From assembly GCF_021403115.1 (NCBI RefSeq), contig NZ_JAJSSH010000001.1, positions 186,001 to 250,000 of the forward strand: 64,000 bases of DNA, written 5' to 3'. The notes beneath the pieces are model-generated. The model ran no database searches. It saw only the letters and a list, made by a program, of their open reading frames with translations, and was not told where the DNA came from. The position numbers were made by a program, and so were the translations under genes. Every line of letters begins with the position of its first letter. Within the stretch, counting starts at the first letter, position 1. The DNA is from Sphingobium sufflavum. GTDB lineage: Bacteria; Pseudomonadota; Alphaproteobacteria; Sphingomonadales; Sphingomonadaceae. Shown here piece by piece: positions 53,717 through 62,993 of the stretch.

Positions 53717-54171
53717 GGGCCGTCGGGGCCTGATGACAGGGAGGCGGCCGGTGATTCGGTGGTGGGCGCGGCGGGGGTCTGCGTGGCGTGCCGGTTCGGG
53801 CGCTCACCTTGGCCCCGTTCGCCCTGGCCCTTGGCGGCCTTCTTCGCGGCGCGCGCCAGGGCCGCCTGCAACTCCGCGCGCAGGGCGGCGAAATCGCGCT
53901 CCACGCCATCCTTGCGGCCGATCAGCACATGGTCGGAACCGGGCAGCGCATGGGCGTCGAGCAGCTCGCGCCCCAAAACGCGGAAACGGCGCTTCATGCG
54001 ATTTCGCACGACAGCGCCGCCCACTTTTTTCGACACGGTTATGCCCAGACGCGCGGCAGGGTCGCCGTCCCGCCGGTCACGGACCAGCAGGATAAACCCC
54101 GGAGTCGTCTGGCGCTGTCCGCGATTCGCCGCGAGATAGTCCGCGCGCCGGGTCATCTTCCCCAGCGGCAT
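53713..54171 (-). CDS. rnpA: Ribonuclease P protein component
   Basis: A 152-residue protein subunit of RNase P, which trims tRNA 5' ends. Conserved parts are [31 protein letters not shown] with the RNR motif, and [11 protein letters not shown]. The last ~40 residues are an added tail with a [10 protein letters not shown] duplication and a Pro/Thr/Ser-rich end, not part of the usual ~120-residue protein. The start at 54171 is my choice; 54156 (MTRRADYL) is a shorter option. It lies 26 bases after rpmH. Confidence 0.92.
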   Translation of the reverse strand: MPLGKMTRRADYLAANRGQRQTTPGFILLVRDRRDGDPAARLGITVSKKVGGAVVRNRMKRRFRVLGRELLDAHALPGSDHVLIGRKDGVERDFAALRAELQAALARAAKKAAKGQGERGQGERPNRHATQTPAAPTTESPAASLSSGPDGP

Positions 54172-54197
54172 ATCCAAATCGCCTGTGGCCGAATCGT

Positions 54198-54332
54198 TCA
54201 GGCGCTCAGGTTCTTGCGGCCACGCGAACGGCGTGCGCGCAGGATATTGCGGCCGCCAACGGTCGCCATACGTGCGCGAAAGCCGTGGCGGCGCTTGCGA
54301 ACGAGATTGCTCGGCTGAAAAGTGCGCTTCAT
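54198..54332 (-). CDS. rpmH: 50S ribosomal protein L34
   Basis: The 44-residue L34 protein: [20 protein letters not shown] followed by [20 protein letters not shown] and NLSA. This is the canonical sequence and length. A GAGGA site lies about seven bases upstream. It starts the rpmH-rnpA-yidD-yidC-engB operon, the standard bacterial order near the origin in many genomes, although no dnaA is visible here. Confidence 0.98.
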   Translation of the reverse strand: MKRTFQPSNLVRKRRHGFRARMATVGGRNILRARRSRGRKNLSA

Positions 54333-54367
54333 CGGTCATTCCTCGAAATATCAGAATCGGTAAGACG

Positions 54368-54391
54368 AAAAAGGGCCGCGCAGAGGCGGCC
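54368..54391 (-). terminator. Terminator-like hairpin in the rpmH leader
   Basis: On the minus strand GGCCGC-CTCTGC-GCGGCC followed by CTTTTT. It lies downstream of the predicted rpmH promoter, so it may attenuate the operon, or it ends read-through from the upstream gene. Confidence 0.65.
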
Positions 54392-54407
54392 GCTTGTCTG
54401 GCGAGCG

Positions 54408-54436
54408 CGATTAGGGAAAAGTGGCGGTAATGTCAA
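54408..54436 (-). promoter_or_regulatory. Predicted rpmH promoter
   Basis: TTGACA, 17-base spacer, TAATCG on the minus strand, giving a leader of about 70 bases. Confidence 0.7.
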
Positions 54437-54482
54437 TCGCCGGGTCGATCAGGGGGATCGGCGGCAGGATTGGCGGCAAGCG

Positions 54483-55271
54483 CTACAGGCAGGCGCGCAG
54501 CCCGGAGCGATAGTCCGCATGGCGGGGTCGCCAGCCCAGCAGCCGCTTCGCCTTGCCATTGGCGACCCGCCGATTCTCCGCATAGAAGGCGCGCGCCGCC
54601 GGGCTGAGGTCCGCCGCCGCCATGGATTGCAGCGGGGGCGGTTCCAGCCCCAGCAACTCCGCTGCCGCCTCTACCACCTGATTCTGGTGGCAGGGCAGGT
54701 CGTCGGCCAGATTATAGACGCCCGGCGGCCCGTCGAAGCTGGCGATGACGCCGGAGACGATGTCGTCGACATGCACCCGGCTGAATATCTGGTGGGGCAG
54801 GTCGATGCGATGCGCCTGACCCTGCCGCACCCGGTCCAGCGCGCTGCGCCCCGGACCATAGATGCCGGGCAGGCGAAAGACGCGCACGTCGCCGCGCAGG
54901 GCCTGCCACGCCGCGTCCGCCTCCGTCCGCGCCTGCCGCCGTCCCCGGCCGGTCGGCGCGCTCTCGTCCACCCACGCGCCGCCCGCATCGCCATAGACGC
55001 CGGTGGAGGAGAGGTAACCGGTCCAGCGCACAGGCCCCGCCGCCGCCAGCGCCGCGCCATGATGGACCAGCACCGGGTCCACCCCCTGTGCCGGGGGGAC
55101 GGAGGAGAGGATGTGGCTGGCCCGCCCGATGGCGGCGCGCACGGCATCCCCATCCGCAAAGTCCAGCGTGCCCTTGGTGCCCGTCGCCTCGACCGTCCAG
55201 CCGTCCGCCGCCAGCCGGTCCGCGATCCGTCCCGCCGTATAGCCCAGCCCGAAGATGAGGAGATGCGTCAA
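54483..55271 (-). CDS. NAD(P)-binding epimerase/dehydratase-like protein (YeeZ type)
   Basis: A 262-residue extended-SDR-fold protein. The nucleotide motif is LIFGLGYTAGRIADRL (GxGYxxxxxA, YeeZ-like). The catalytic region reads GYLSSTGVYGDAGGAWVDES, with a Tyr in TGVYG but no clear YxxxK, so the enzyme activity is uncertain. Later motifs are RLPGIYGPGRSALD and HVDDIV with GVYNLADDLP. It is divergent from pepN and followed by the rpmH operon. Confidence 0.85.
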   Translation of the reverse strand: MTHLLIFGLGYTAGRIADRLAADGWTVEATGTKGTLDFADGDAVRAAIGRASHILSSVPPAQGVDPVLVHHGAALAAAGPVRWTGYLSSTGVYGDAGGAWVDESAPTGRGRRQARTEADAAWQALRGDVRVFRLPGIYGPGRSALDRVRQGQAHRIDLPHQIFSRVHVDDIVSGVIASFDGPPGVYNLADDLPCHQNQVVEAAAELLGLEPPPLQSMAAADLSPAARAFYAENRRVANGKAKRLLGWRPRHADYRSGLRACL

Positions 55272-55393
55272 TGCCTGTCCCTATGCCTGTGCCGGTTCCT
55301 GTGACGATCCTTCTGCCCGCATCGGACCATTTTTACCACCTTCGCCCGCGAGGCGCATTGTCCCGGCCCGCGCCTGCCCCTAGTCTCCTCCGC

Positions 55394-58012
55394 ATGGCCG
55401 ACATCTCCACCCCCCCCACCTCCGCCCTTTCTGCGGCGTCCGCGCCCGTCATCATCCGCCGTGAGGCCTATCGCGTGCCCGACTGGCTGGTGCCCGACAT
55501 CGCGCTGACCTTCGACCTCGATCCCGATGCGACGATCGTCACCGCCCGCCTCTCCGTCACCCGCAACGGCGAGCACGACCGCCCGCTGCGCCTCGACCGG
55601 GACGGCATCAGCCCGACTCGCGTGACGGTGGACGGGGTGGACCTGCCCGAAGGCGGCTATGCGCTGGAGGAGGAGGCGCTGGTCATCCCGCTGACCGGCG
55701 GCGCGCATGTGGTGGAGACGCAAACGACCCTCTCCCCCATCGCCAACACCAAGCTGATGGGCCTGTATGCATCGGGCGGCCTGCTGTGCACCCAGTGCGA
55801 GGCGGAGGGGTTCCGCCGCATCACCTTCTTCCCCGACCGGCCCGATGTCCTCTCCCGCTACGACGTGCTGCTGCGCGCGGACGAGGGCGACTATCCCATC
55901 CTGCTGGCCAATGGCGATCCGGTCGAACATGGCAGTTTCGGCGACGGCCGCCATTTCGCGCGCTGGACCGATCCCTTTCCCAAGCCCTGCTACCTCTTCG
56001 CGCTGGTCGCGGGCGACCTGTCCTGCAACACCGACAGCTTCACCACGATGAGCGGGCGCACGGTGAAACTGGGCATCTGGGTCAAGGAGGGCGACCTGCC
56101 CCGCACCGACCATGCCATGAAGGCGCTGAAGGACAGCATGGCCTGGGACGAGACAGTCTATGGCCGCGAATATGACCTCGACGTGTTCAACATCGTCGCC
56201 GTGTCCGATTTCAATTTCGGCGCGATGGAGAACAAGGGGCTGAACATCTTCAACAGCCGCTACATCCTCGCCGACCCGGAAACGGCGAGCGACCTGGACT
56301 ATGACGCGGTGGAGGGCGTGGTGGCCCATGAATATTTCCACAACTGGTCGGGCAATCGCGTCACCTGCCGCGACTGGTTCCAGCTCAGCCTGAAAGAGGG
56401 CTTCACCGTCTATCGCGACCAGAATTTCTCCGCCGACATGGGCAGCCATGCGGTCAAGCGGATCGAGGATGTGCGGATGCTGCGCGCCGGGCAGTTCCCG
56501 GAGGATGCCGGGCCGCTGGCCCACCCCATCCGCCCCGAATCCTATATGGAGATCAGCAACTTCTACACCGCCACCATCTATAACAAGGGGGCGGAGATCA
56601 TCCGCATGATCGCGCTGATCCTGGGGGATGCGGCGTTTCGCAAGGGCACCGACCTCTATTTCGACCGGCATGACGGCGAGGCCGCGACGTGCGAGGATTT
56701 CGTGAAGGCGATGGAGGATGCCAGCGGCGTCGACCTGACGCAGTTCCGCCTGTGGTACAGCCAGTCGGGCACGCCGCGCGTGTCCGCCGCCCTGTCCCAC
56801 GACGCGGCGACGGGCCGCGCCAGCCTGACCCTGACCCAGACCCTGCCCGCGACGCCGGGCCAGCCGGTGAAGCAGGCGATGGCGATCCCGCTGCGCGTCG
56901 CGCTGTTCGATCCGCAGGCGCCGGGGCAGGCGGCGGAGGAGCTGGTGATGCTCGACCGGCTCAGCGTCACCATCACCCGCCCCGGCCATGCAAAGCCGCC
57001 GGTGCTGTCGATCAACCGCGGCTTTTCCGCCCCCGTGATCGTGGAGGCGAACCGCAGCAACGCCGACCTGGCCCTGCTGTCGGCGCATGATGACGACCCG
57101 TTCGGTCGATACGAGGCGATGCAACAGTTGATGGTCAATGTGCTGATGGCGCATATCGCGGGCGACCGGCTGGAGAGCGGGCCGGTGATCGAGGCGATCC
57201 GCCGCACGTTGGCCGACCCTGCGCTGGACGGGGCCTTTGTGGCGGAGGCGGTGAAGCTGCCCGGCGAGGCCTATCTGGGCGACCAGATGCCGGTGGTGGA
57301 CCCGGACGGCATCCATGCGGCGCGCGAGGCCTTGCAGGCGGAGATCGGGCGGGTGCTGGAGGACCAGTGGCGCGCCCTGCACACGGCGTCGGCGCGCAAG
57401 GGTTTCTCCCTCTCCCCCGATGCCAAGGCGGCGCGGCGGTTGCGCAATGTGGCGTTGAACTTCCTCGTCGCGTCGGGGGCGAAGGATGGCCCGGCCATCG
57501 CCTTTGCTCAGTTCGACGGGGCGGACAATATGACGGAGCGGCAGTCCGCGCTCGCCACGCTGGCCAATGGCACCAGCGATGAGCGGGAGGCGGCGCTCGA
57601 CATCTTCTACAACCGCTACAGCAAGGATGCGCTGGTGCTGGACAAATGGTTCCAGACGCAGGCGTTCAGCTTTCACCCCGATACGGTGGAACTGATCGAG
57701 GAACTGGCCCGGCACAAGGATTTCACGCTGGCCAACCCCAACCGGGCGCGGGCGCTGTACGGGGCCTTCTCCGGCAACCAGTGGGCGTTCAACCGGGCGG
57801 ACGGCAAGGGGTATCGCATGGTCGGCGACTTCATCCTGGCGGTGGACGCGATCAATCCGCAGGTGGCCGCGCGCATGGTCCCGCCGCTGGGCCGCTGGCG
57901 GCGGTTCGACGAGGGGCGCGCCGCGCTGATGCAGGCGCAACTGCGCCGGATCGAGGACAGTGCGGACCTGTCCAAGGATGTGCGCGAGCAGGTGGTGAAG
58001 AGCCTGGGATGA
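55394..58012 (+). CDS. pepN: Aminopeptidase N (M1 family)
   Basis: An 872-residue zinc aminopeptidase removing N-terminal residues from peptides. The exopeptidase motif is FNFGAMENKGLNIFNS. The zinc site is HEYFHNWSGNR (His312, Glu313, His316) with Glu335 in LSLKEGFTVYRDQ. The C-terminal ~440 residues form the Ig-like and helical domains of the E. coli-type PepN (870 residues). The start at 55394 matches the family; the frame continues upstream into the divergent gene but without conserved sequence. Confidence 0.96.
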   Translation: MADISTPPTSALSAASAPVIIRREAYRVPDWLVPDIALTFDLDPDATIVTARLSVTRNGEHDRPLRLDRDGISPTRVTVDGVDLPEGGYALEEEALVIPLTGGAHVVETQTTLSPIANTKLMGLYASGGLLCTQCEAEGFRRITFFPDRPDVLSRYDVLLRADEGDYPILLANGDPVEHGSFGDGRHFARWTDPFPKPCYLFALVAGDLSCNTDSFTTMSGRTVKLGIWVKEGDLPRTDHAMKALKDSMAWDETVYGREYDLDVFNIVAVSDFNFGAMENKGLNIFNSRYILADPETASDLDYDAVEGVVAHEYFHNWSGNRVTCRDWFQLSLKEGFTVYRDQNFSADMGSHAVKRIEDVRMLRAGQFPEDAGPLAHPIRPESYMEISNFYTATIYNKGAEIIRMIALILGDAAFRKGTDLYFDRHDGEAATCEDFVKAMEDASGVDLTQFRLWYSQSGTPRVSAALSHDAATGRASLTLTQTLPATPGQPVKQAMAIPLRVALFDPQAPGQAAEELVMLDRLSVTITRPGHAKPPVLSINRGFSAPVIVEANRSNADLALLSAHDDDPFGRYEAMQQLMVNVLMAHIAGDRLESGPVIEAIRRTLADPALDGAFVAEAVKLPGEAYLGDQMPVVDPDGIHAAREALQAEIGRVLEDQWRALHTASARKGFSLSPDAKAARRLRNVALNFLVASGAKDGPAIAFAQFDGADNMTERQSALATLANGTSDEREAALDIFYNRYSKDALVLDKWFQTQAFSFHPDTVELIEELARHKDFTLANPNRARALYGAFSGNQWAFNRADGKGYRMVGDFILAVDAINPQVAARMVPPLGRWRRFDEGRAALMQAQLRRIEDSADLSKDVREQVVKSLG

Positions 58013-58118
58013 GGGAGAGGGCGGTGATTGCGGCGATCGAGCGCCGCACTACCTCTCATGCCGGCCCTGACCTTTCATGCCGGTTTGCGCCGGGATAAGA
58101 GGTGAGGAGGGAAGGAAA

Positions 58119-59060
58119 CTACCCCTCCGCGATCATGGCCTTCGCCAGCGTCAGCACGGCGGTGAGGTCGGCCTGCGCGGAGGGCAGCGCGGCGCGATAG
58201 GTGGCGAAGCCATGGATGGTGCCCTCCACCTCGCGATAGGTGGTCGGGACGCCCGCCGCGATGGCGGCGGCGGCATAGGCGCGGCCCTCGTCCCGCAGCG
58301 GATCGTGCGAGGCGGTGACGAGCAGCAGCGGCGGCAGGCCCCGATGGTCGCCCAGCAGCGGCGAACTGCGCCAGTGCGTCCCGTCCGACGCATAATGCAG
58401 GTCGTACAGGTCCATGTCCGTCCCATCCAACCCGACGCCCTTGGCGAACGTGACGCGGGAGGGATGTTTGCGGCTATGGTCGGTGCCGGGATAGAGGGCG
58501 CATTGCAGCCGCACCGGCACGGCGGCGGGGGTATCGCGCAGCGCCTGCGCGGTGACGAGGGTCAGATTGCCGCCCGCGCTGTCCCCACACAGGATCAGGC
58601 CGGTGATCTCGCGTCCCAAGGCCGCGCCATTATCCGCGATCCAGCGCGCGGCGGCTTCCGCATCGTCCGCGCCTGCGGGCCAGGGGTTTTCGGGGGCGAG
58701 GCGATATTCGACGGAGAGGACGGGCAGGTCGAGCTGGCGCGCAATCTCCGCCGCCAGCCCGGCATGGCTCGCGATGCCGCCGACGACGAAGCCGCCGCCA
58801 TGGTAGAAGACGACCACCGGCCCGGCCTCCCGATCCGCCCGCGCATCGAACAGGCGCAGCGCGATCTCCCCGCCCGGCCCGGCGATGGACAGGTCGCGGA
58901 TGACCGCCAGATCGCCGACCGGCCGATCCATCGCGGCCATCATCTCCGGCGGCATCAGGCGAATCTTGGCCAGCACCTCGGCCGTGAAGGGCGGGCGGGG
59001 CGTGGCCTGCATCCTGTCCAGAAACGCGCGCACATCTGCGCGGACGGCCTGTTCGCTCAT
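58119..59060 (-). CDS. Alpha/beta hydrolase, hormone-sensitive-lipase group
   Basis: A 313-residue esterase-like enzyme. The oxyanion-hole motif is VVFYHGGGFVVGG, the nucleophile is in LILCGDSAGGNLTL, the Asp in VTASHDPLRDEGRAY and the His in GTIHGFATY. This is the HSL (family IV) pattern. An ATG at 59060 is used; a TTG six bases earlier is in frame but unneeded. It stands alone, converging on pepN. The natural ester is unknown. Confidence 0.92.
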   Translation of the reverse strand: MSEQAVRADVRAFLDRMQATPRPPFTAEVLAKIRLMPPEMMAAMDRPVGDLAVIRDLSIAGPGGEIALRLFDARADREAGPVVVFYHGGGFVVGGIASHAGLAAEIARQLDLPVLSVEYRLAPENPWPAGADDAEAAARWIADNGAALGREITGLILCGDSAGGNLTLVTAQALRDTPAAVPVRLQCALYPGTDHSRKHPSRVTFAKGVGLDGTDMDLYDLHYASDGTHWRSSPLLGDHRGLPPLLLVTASHDPLRDEGRAYAAAAIAAGVPTTYREVEGTIHGFATYRAALPSAQADLTAVLTLAKAMIAEG

Positions 59061-59187
59061 CCTCAACCTTCCTCCATTCCGGCCCGGACTGGTCCGGTGC
59101 GGGGGATCATGCAGCAGAAGCGACCGGGATCAGGCCAGAGAAAATCTTTGCCCGGCCGGCCAATCGGTCCCGTTTGCGATACAAGGC

Positions 59188-59215
59188 CCGGCGTCGACAC
59201 ACCGGCGTCGACACA
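59188..59215. repeat. Tandem 14-bp duplication
   Basis: CCGGCGTCGACACA twice in succession, in the 255-bp gap 59061-59315 that holds no gene I can support. Confidence 0.9.
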
Positions 59216-59315
59216 GGGGCGATGCAAGGGCGTTATGGCGGCGGCGCTGCGGCGCGCGCCATGGGGCCGCTTCGGGCGGATGCAACACCGACGCCGCCGC
59301 CGGACTGGTGCCCTG

Positions 59316-59948
59316 TCAGAGCGTCTTGAGCCAGTCCGCGACCTGAACCGCAACCCCGTTCGCCGCCACGCCGATGGCGGGGGCCACGCCGTTGGAATCG
59401 ATGTCGCGTACCGGGGCGGTGGCGGTGAAGCGCCGCTTGGACAGGACACCGCCCGACCCGACCAGCGTCGCATCATAGGTCACGACCGCCTGCCGCGCCC
59501 GCGCGTCGATACCGAATTCGACGAGGTCGCCGGTCAGCCGCTTGCCGGGGGCGGCGGAAAATTGCCCGCCGTCCAGCACCAGCACGCTGTTGCGCGACGC
59601 CACCGTCTCCGCCACCACGGCGCGGAACAGATTGCGTGGGGTGTCGACCCAATAGGCCTTTGGCACATAGGCGAAGCTGGTGTCGCCGGTCCGCACCGCG
59701 ACGCGCACGGTGGACAGCGCCTTGGGCACGTCCGGCTCGATGATCGTCACCACGCCCTTGTCCGCCGCCGCGACCGTGCCCGGCGCCACGCGCGCGTTGC
59801 TCTCCACGGTCAGGAGGGAGGCGGGCGGCTTGGCGCCGAAGCGGACGCAGCCGCCCAGCAGCGTGGCCGACAGGAGGCCCGCCACCAGCAGGGTGGCGCG
59901 GGTGGAGCGGCGCAGGGGGCTGTTCCCGTTCATCGTCATGTCCGTCAT
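59316..59948 (-). CDS. ABC-type transport auxiliary lipoprotein (PqiC/YmbA-like)
   Basis: A 210-residue outer-membrane lipoprotein. The lipobox is TLLGGC (cysteine near residue 34). The mature domain matches the PqiC-like fold (AALSTVRVAVRTGD-like strand, YVPKAYWVDTPRNLFRAVV, VLVLDGGQFSAAPGKRLTGD, ATYDATLVGSGGV-like segment). Such proteins partner MCE proteins in lipid trafficking. It overlaps the MCE gene by four bases and is last in the operon. Confidence 0.88.
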   Translation of the reverse strand: MTDMTMNGNSPLRRSTRATLLVAGLLSATLLGGCVRFGAKPPASLLTVESNARVAPGTVAAADKGVVTIIEPDVPKALSTVRVAVRTGDTSFAYVPKAYWVDTPRNLFRAVVAETVASRNSVLVLDGGQFSAAPGKRLTGDLVEFGIDARARQAVVTYDATLVGSGGVLSKRRFTATAPVRDIDSNGVAPAIGVAANGVAVQVADWLKTL

Positions 59949-60907
59949 TCCTTGTAATCCGGCAGCGCGGGCGATCCGATGATGGAGCCTGCCCCTTGCT
60001 GGTCGATCTTCTCCGCCACATTCTGGAGCGCGCCCGCCATGCGACGCAGGTCGCGGATCAGCAGGCCGACCTCCGGCATGGTCCGCTGGCTGAACGCCTG
60101 CACGCCCGGCTGCGCTTCCTTGATGGTCGCGTCCAGCGCGTTCATGCTGCCCTTGGCGGACTTCACCGTCTCGCGCAGGTCCGCCATCAGCGGCTTGCCC
60201 TCATTGTTCAGCAGGGCGTTGGTGGTGCCCGCCAGTTCGCCGATCTGTTCGGCGGCGTCACCGGCCTGCTTCACCGCGATGCGCGCCTGCGCCAGCGTCG
60301 CGGCAATCTCCGGCCCGCGATCGGACAGGGATCGGGTCAGCACCTGCGTATTTTTCAGGATGCCCGCGATGCTGGCCTGATTATCATCGCTCAGCACCTC
60401 GGTCAGACGCTCGGTCAGGGTGGTGAGGCGCTCCAGCAACTGCGGCGCGTTGTTGAGCAACTGGCCCAGCGCGCCCGGCTTGGTCGGGATCACCGGCACG
60501 CCTTCGGGGCAGGCGGACAGCGGGTCTTCCTCCGGGCAGGCGATGGCCGGCGCGCCCTTGACGCCGCCGTCGAGCTGGATTTCCGACACGCCGGTAAAGC
60601 CCAGGCTCTGGATCGTCGCGGTGGTGCCTTGCAGGATCGGCACGTCGCTGTTCACCGAAATGCGGACGCGGACGAAATTGGGGTCTTTCTTCCACAATTC
60701 GATGGTCTTCACCTGACCCGACGGCACGCCCGAATAGGAGACGCCCGACCCCTTCGCCAAGCCGCTGACCGACGATTTGAAGAAGACGTCATATTCATTA
60801 TTGTCGGCCTCCCCGATGCGGGAGAACCAGAAGGCGGCGATCACGATGGCCGCCAGCAGGATCAGCGTCACTGTGCCGACCAAGATATGGTTGGACCGGG
60901 TTTCCAT
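59945..60907 (-). CDS. mlaD: MCE family protein (MlaD-like)
   Basis: A 320-residue periplasm-facing protein. One membrane helix (ILVGTVTLILLAAIVIAAFW) is followed by a single MCE domain (about 35-125: YDVFFKSSVSGLAKGSGVSY, SGVPSGQVKTI, LGFTGVSEIQLDGG). The remaining ~170 residues are a long helical region with Leu/Ala repeats, which in such proteins forms a channel or bridge across the periplasm. E. coli MlaD has only 183 residues. It shares a base with the mlaF stop. Confidence 0.92.
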   Translation of the reverse strand: METRSNHILVGTVTLILLAAIVIAAFWFSRIGEADNNEYDVFFKSSVSGLAKGSGVSYSGVPSGQVKTIELWKKDPNFVRVRISVNSDVPILQGTTATIQSLGFTGVSEIQLDGGVKGAPAIACPEEDPLSACPEGVPVIPTKPGALGQLLNNAPQLLERLTTLTERLTEVLSDDNQASIAGILKNTQVLTRSLSDRGPEIAATLAQARIAVKQAGDAAEQIGELAGTTNALLNNEGKPLMADLRETVKSAKGSMNALDATIKEAQPGVQAFSQRTMPEVGLLIRDLRRMAGALQNVAEKIDQQGAGSIIGSPALPDYKE

Positions 60908-61791
60908 CAGCTTTCCGCCTTCTTTGCTTGATCGTCGTGTCGCGCCGGCGCCTGCCGCAGGCTGGTCGATCCGGCGTGGGCCAGCCGCCCGCGCGGCCCG
61001 TTGAAATATTCCTGAATCCACGGATGGTCGGTCGCCAGCAGTTCGTCGATGGTGCCGACCGCGATGACGCGCTTGTCCGCCAGCACCGCGACCCGGTCGC
61101 AAATGGCGTGCAACGTGTCGAGGTCATGGGTGATGAGGAAGCAGGTCAGGCCCAGCGTCCTTTGCAACTCGCGCGTCTGCTCGTCGAACGCCGCCGCGCC
61201 GATGGGGTCGAGGCCCGCCGTCGGCTCGTCGAGGAAGAGCAGGTCCGGGTCGAGCGCCAGCGCGCGGGCCAGACCCGCCCGTTTCTTCATGCCGCCCGAC
61301 AGTTCGGAGGGGAATTTGGGCGCGGCGTCGCCGGGCAGGCCGGTCATGCGGATCTTGTATCCCGCAATCTCCTCCCGCAGCGCGTCGGAGATATTGGGAT
61401 AATATTCGCGGATCGGAACCTGCACATTCTCCGACACGGTCAGCGTGGAGAACAGCGCGCCATTCTGGAACAGCACGCCCCAGCGGCGACGGATGGCGAG
61501 CTGCGCCTCCTCGTCGTCATTGTCGACCATGGGCTGGCCGAACACCTGGATCTCCCCCTCCACCGGGGTTTGCAGGCCGATGATGGAGCGCATCAGCACC
61601 GACTTGCCGGTGCCCGACCCGCCGACCACGCCGAGGATCTCCCCCTTGCGCACGTCGAGGTCGAGGCCATCATGGATGACCTGCTCCCCAAAGGCGTTTT
61701 TCAGGCCGCGGATGGAGATGGCGACGTCGCTCGTCTCCACCGCCTCGCCCAGCTTGCGGTCGGCCTGCGCGATGATGTCCCCGTCGCTCAT
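60907..61791 (-). CDS. mlaF: Lipid ABC transporter ATPase (MlaF-like)
   Basis: A 294-residue ATPase for the MCE transporter. Walker A is VGGSGTGKSVLMRSI, the signature LSGGMKKRAGLARAL, Walker B LLFLDEPTAGLDPIG, and the switch His LITHDLDTLHAI. The first ~20 residues and the basic last ~25 (RQAPARHDDQAKKAES) extend the core. The start at 61791 overlaps the mlaE stop by four bases. Confidence 0.94.
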   Translation of the reverse strand: MSDGDIIAQADRKLGEAVETSDVAISIRGLKNAFGEQVIHDGLDLDVRKGEILGVVGGSGTGKSVLMRSIIGLQTPVEGEIQVFGQPMVDNDDEEAQLAIRRRWGVLFQNGALFSTLTVSENVQVPIREYYPNISDALREEIAGYKIRMTGLPGDAAPKFPSELSGGMKKRAGLARALALDPDLLFLDEPTAGLDPIGAAAFDEQTRELQRTLGLTCFLITHDLDTLHAICDRVAVLADKRVIAVGTIDELLATDHPWIQEYFNGPRGRLAHAGSTSLRQAPARHDDQAKKAES

Positions 61792-62894
61792 TTCCAGCCG
61801 ATCCATGTGAAGAAGACCGCAAAGACGGAATCGATGACGATGACGAGGAAGATCGCCTGCACCACGGCGGCGGTGGTGCGCAGGCCCACCTCCTCCGCAT
61901 TGCCGCGCACCTGCAACCCCTGGAAACAGCCCGCCATGCCGATGATGAGGCCGAACACGGGCGCCTTGATAAGGCCGATCCAGATGTCGGTCAGCGGCAC
62001 GACCTCGCGTAGCCGCTGGACGAAGGTGACGGGCGGGATGTCCAGCGCGATGGCGCACAGGAAGCCGCCGCCGATGATCGAGCAGATGGAGGCGTAGAAG
62101 CCGAGCAGGGGCATCATCACCACCGCCGCGATGATGCGCGGCATGACCAGCGCCTCCATCGGGGCGACGCCGATGGTCCGCATCGCGTCCACTTCCTCGT
62201 TGAGCTGCATCGTGCCCAGTTGCGCGGCAAAGGCGGAGCCGGACCGGCCCGCGACCATGATCGCGGTCATCAGCACGCCCAGTTCGCGAAAGGTCAGGCG
62301 GCCGACCAGGTTGATGGTCAGCACCTCCATGCCGAATTGTTCGAGCTGCACCGATCCCTGCTGCGCGATGACGACGCCGATCAGGAAGCTCATCAGGCCG
62401 ATGATGCCCAGCGCCGCGACGCCGACGACCTCGAACCGTTGCACCACCGCATTGACGCGAAAGCGGCTGGGATGGCGGATCAGCGTCCAGGCGGAGATCA
62501 GCACCGCGCCCAGAAAACCGACGAGGCCGTACAGGGTCTGGCCCGTCGTCACGACCGCATCCCCGACCTGCGCCAATATGCGCAGCGGTGCGATCTGCGG
62601 CTTTTCCGCGCGGGAGGCCGGTTCCTCGAACCCCGATACGACGTCCAGCAGCCGCCCGGCGTCGGCATTGGCGCCCACCACCTCGGCGTCCAGCCGCTCC
62701 GCCGTGCGCCGCACGATCCATGCGCCGACCGTGTCGATATGCTCCGCACCCGACAGGTCGATGCGGGCGACGGGGCCGTCCACCCGGTCGAGGCGATTGG
62801 GGACATCGCCCAGACAGGACAGCGACAGGCTGCCCGTCAGGACGATGGCGCGGCTTTCGCCCTCGGAAATCTCGGTGAAATCGGCCTTGGTCAT
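61788..62894 (-). CDS. mlaE: MlaE-type permease with N-terminal STAS domain
   Basis: A 368-residue permease. The first ~110 residues are a STAS-like domain (IDLSGAEHIDTVGAWIVRRT), equivalent to a fused MlaB. The membrane part has the MlaE signature (LIGVVIAQQGSVQLEQFG, GRSGSAFAAQLGTMQLNEEV, GFLCAIALDIPPVTFVQRL, and GNAEEVGLRTTAAVVQAIF). The start at 62894 is chosen from the domain edge; an ATG at 62948 would add 18 residues. Neither has a good ribosome site. It is first in a four-gene operon. Confidence 0.92.
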   Translation of the reverse strand: MTKADFTEISEGESRAIVLTGSLSLSCLGDVPNRLDRVDGPVARIDLSGAEHIDTVGAWIVRRTAERLDAEVVGANADAGRLLDVVSGFEEPASRAEKPQIAPLRILAQVGDAVVTTGQTLYGLVGFLGAVLISAWTLIRHPSRFRVNAVVQRFEVVGVAALGIIGLMSFLIGVVIAQQGSVQLEQFGMEVLTINLVGRLTFRELGVLMTAIMVAGRSGSAFAAQLGTMQLNEEVDAMRTIGVAPMEALVMPRIIAAVVMMPLLGFYASICSIIGGGFLCAIALDIPPVTFVQRLREVVPLTDIWIGLIKAPVFGLIIGMAGCFQGLQVRGNAEEVGLRTTAAVVQAIFLVIVIDSVFAVFFTWIGWK

Positions 62895-62993
62895 GGTCGG
62901 GGCGAAACTGGTCCACTTTGCGTTGCGCGGCAAGCCGAAATGGCCCATCGGCGGGATCAACGGCTTGAACGCATAAAAGGTTGCGCCGCAGCA

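Noticed and set aside
55268..57940. An 890-codon open frame antisense to pepN
   Set aside because: No recognisable domain; pepN is complete on the plus strand.
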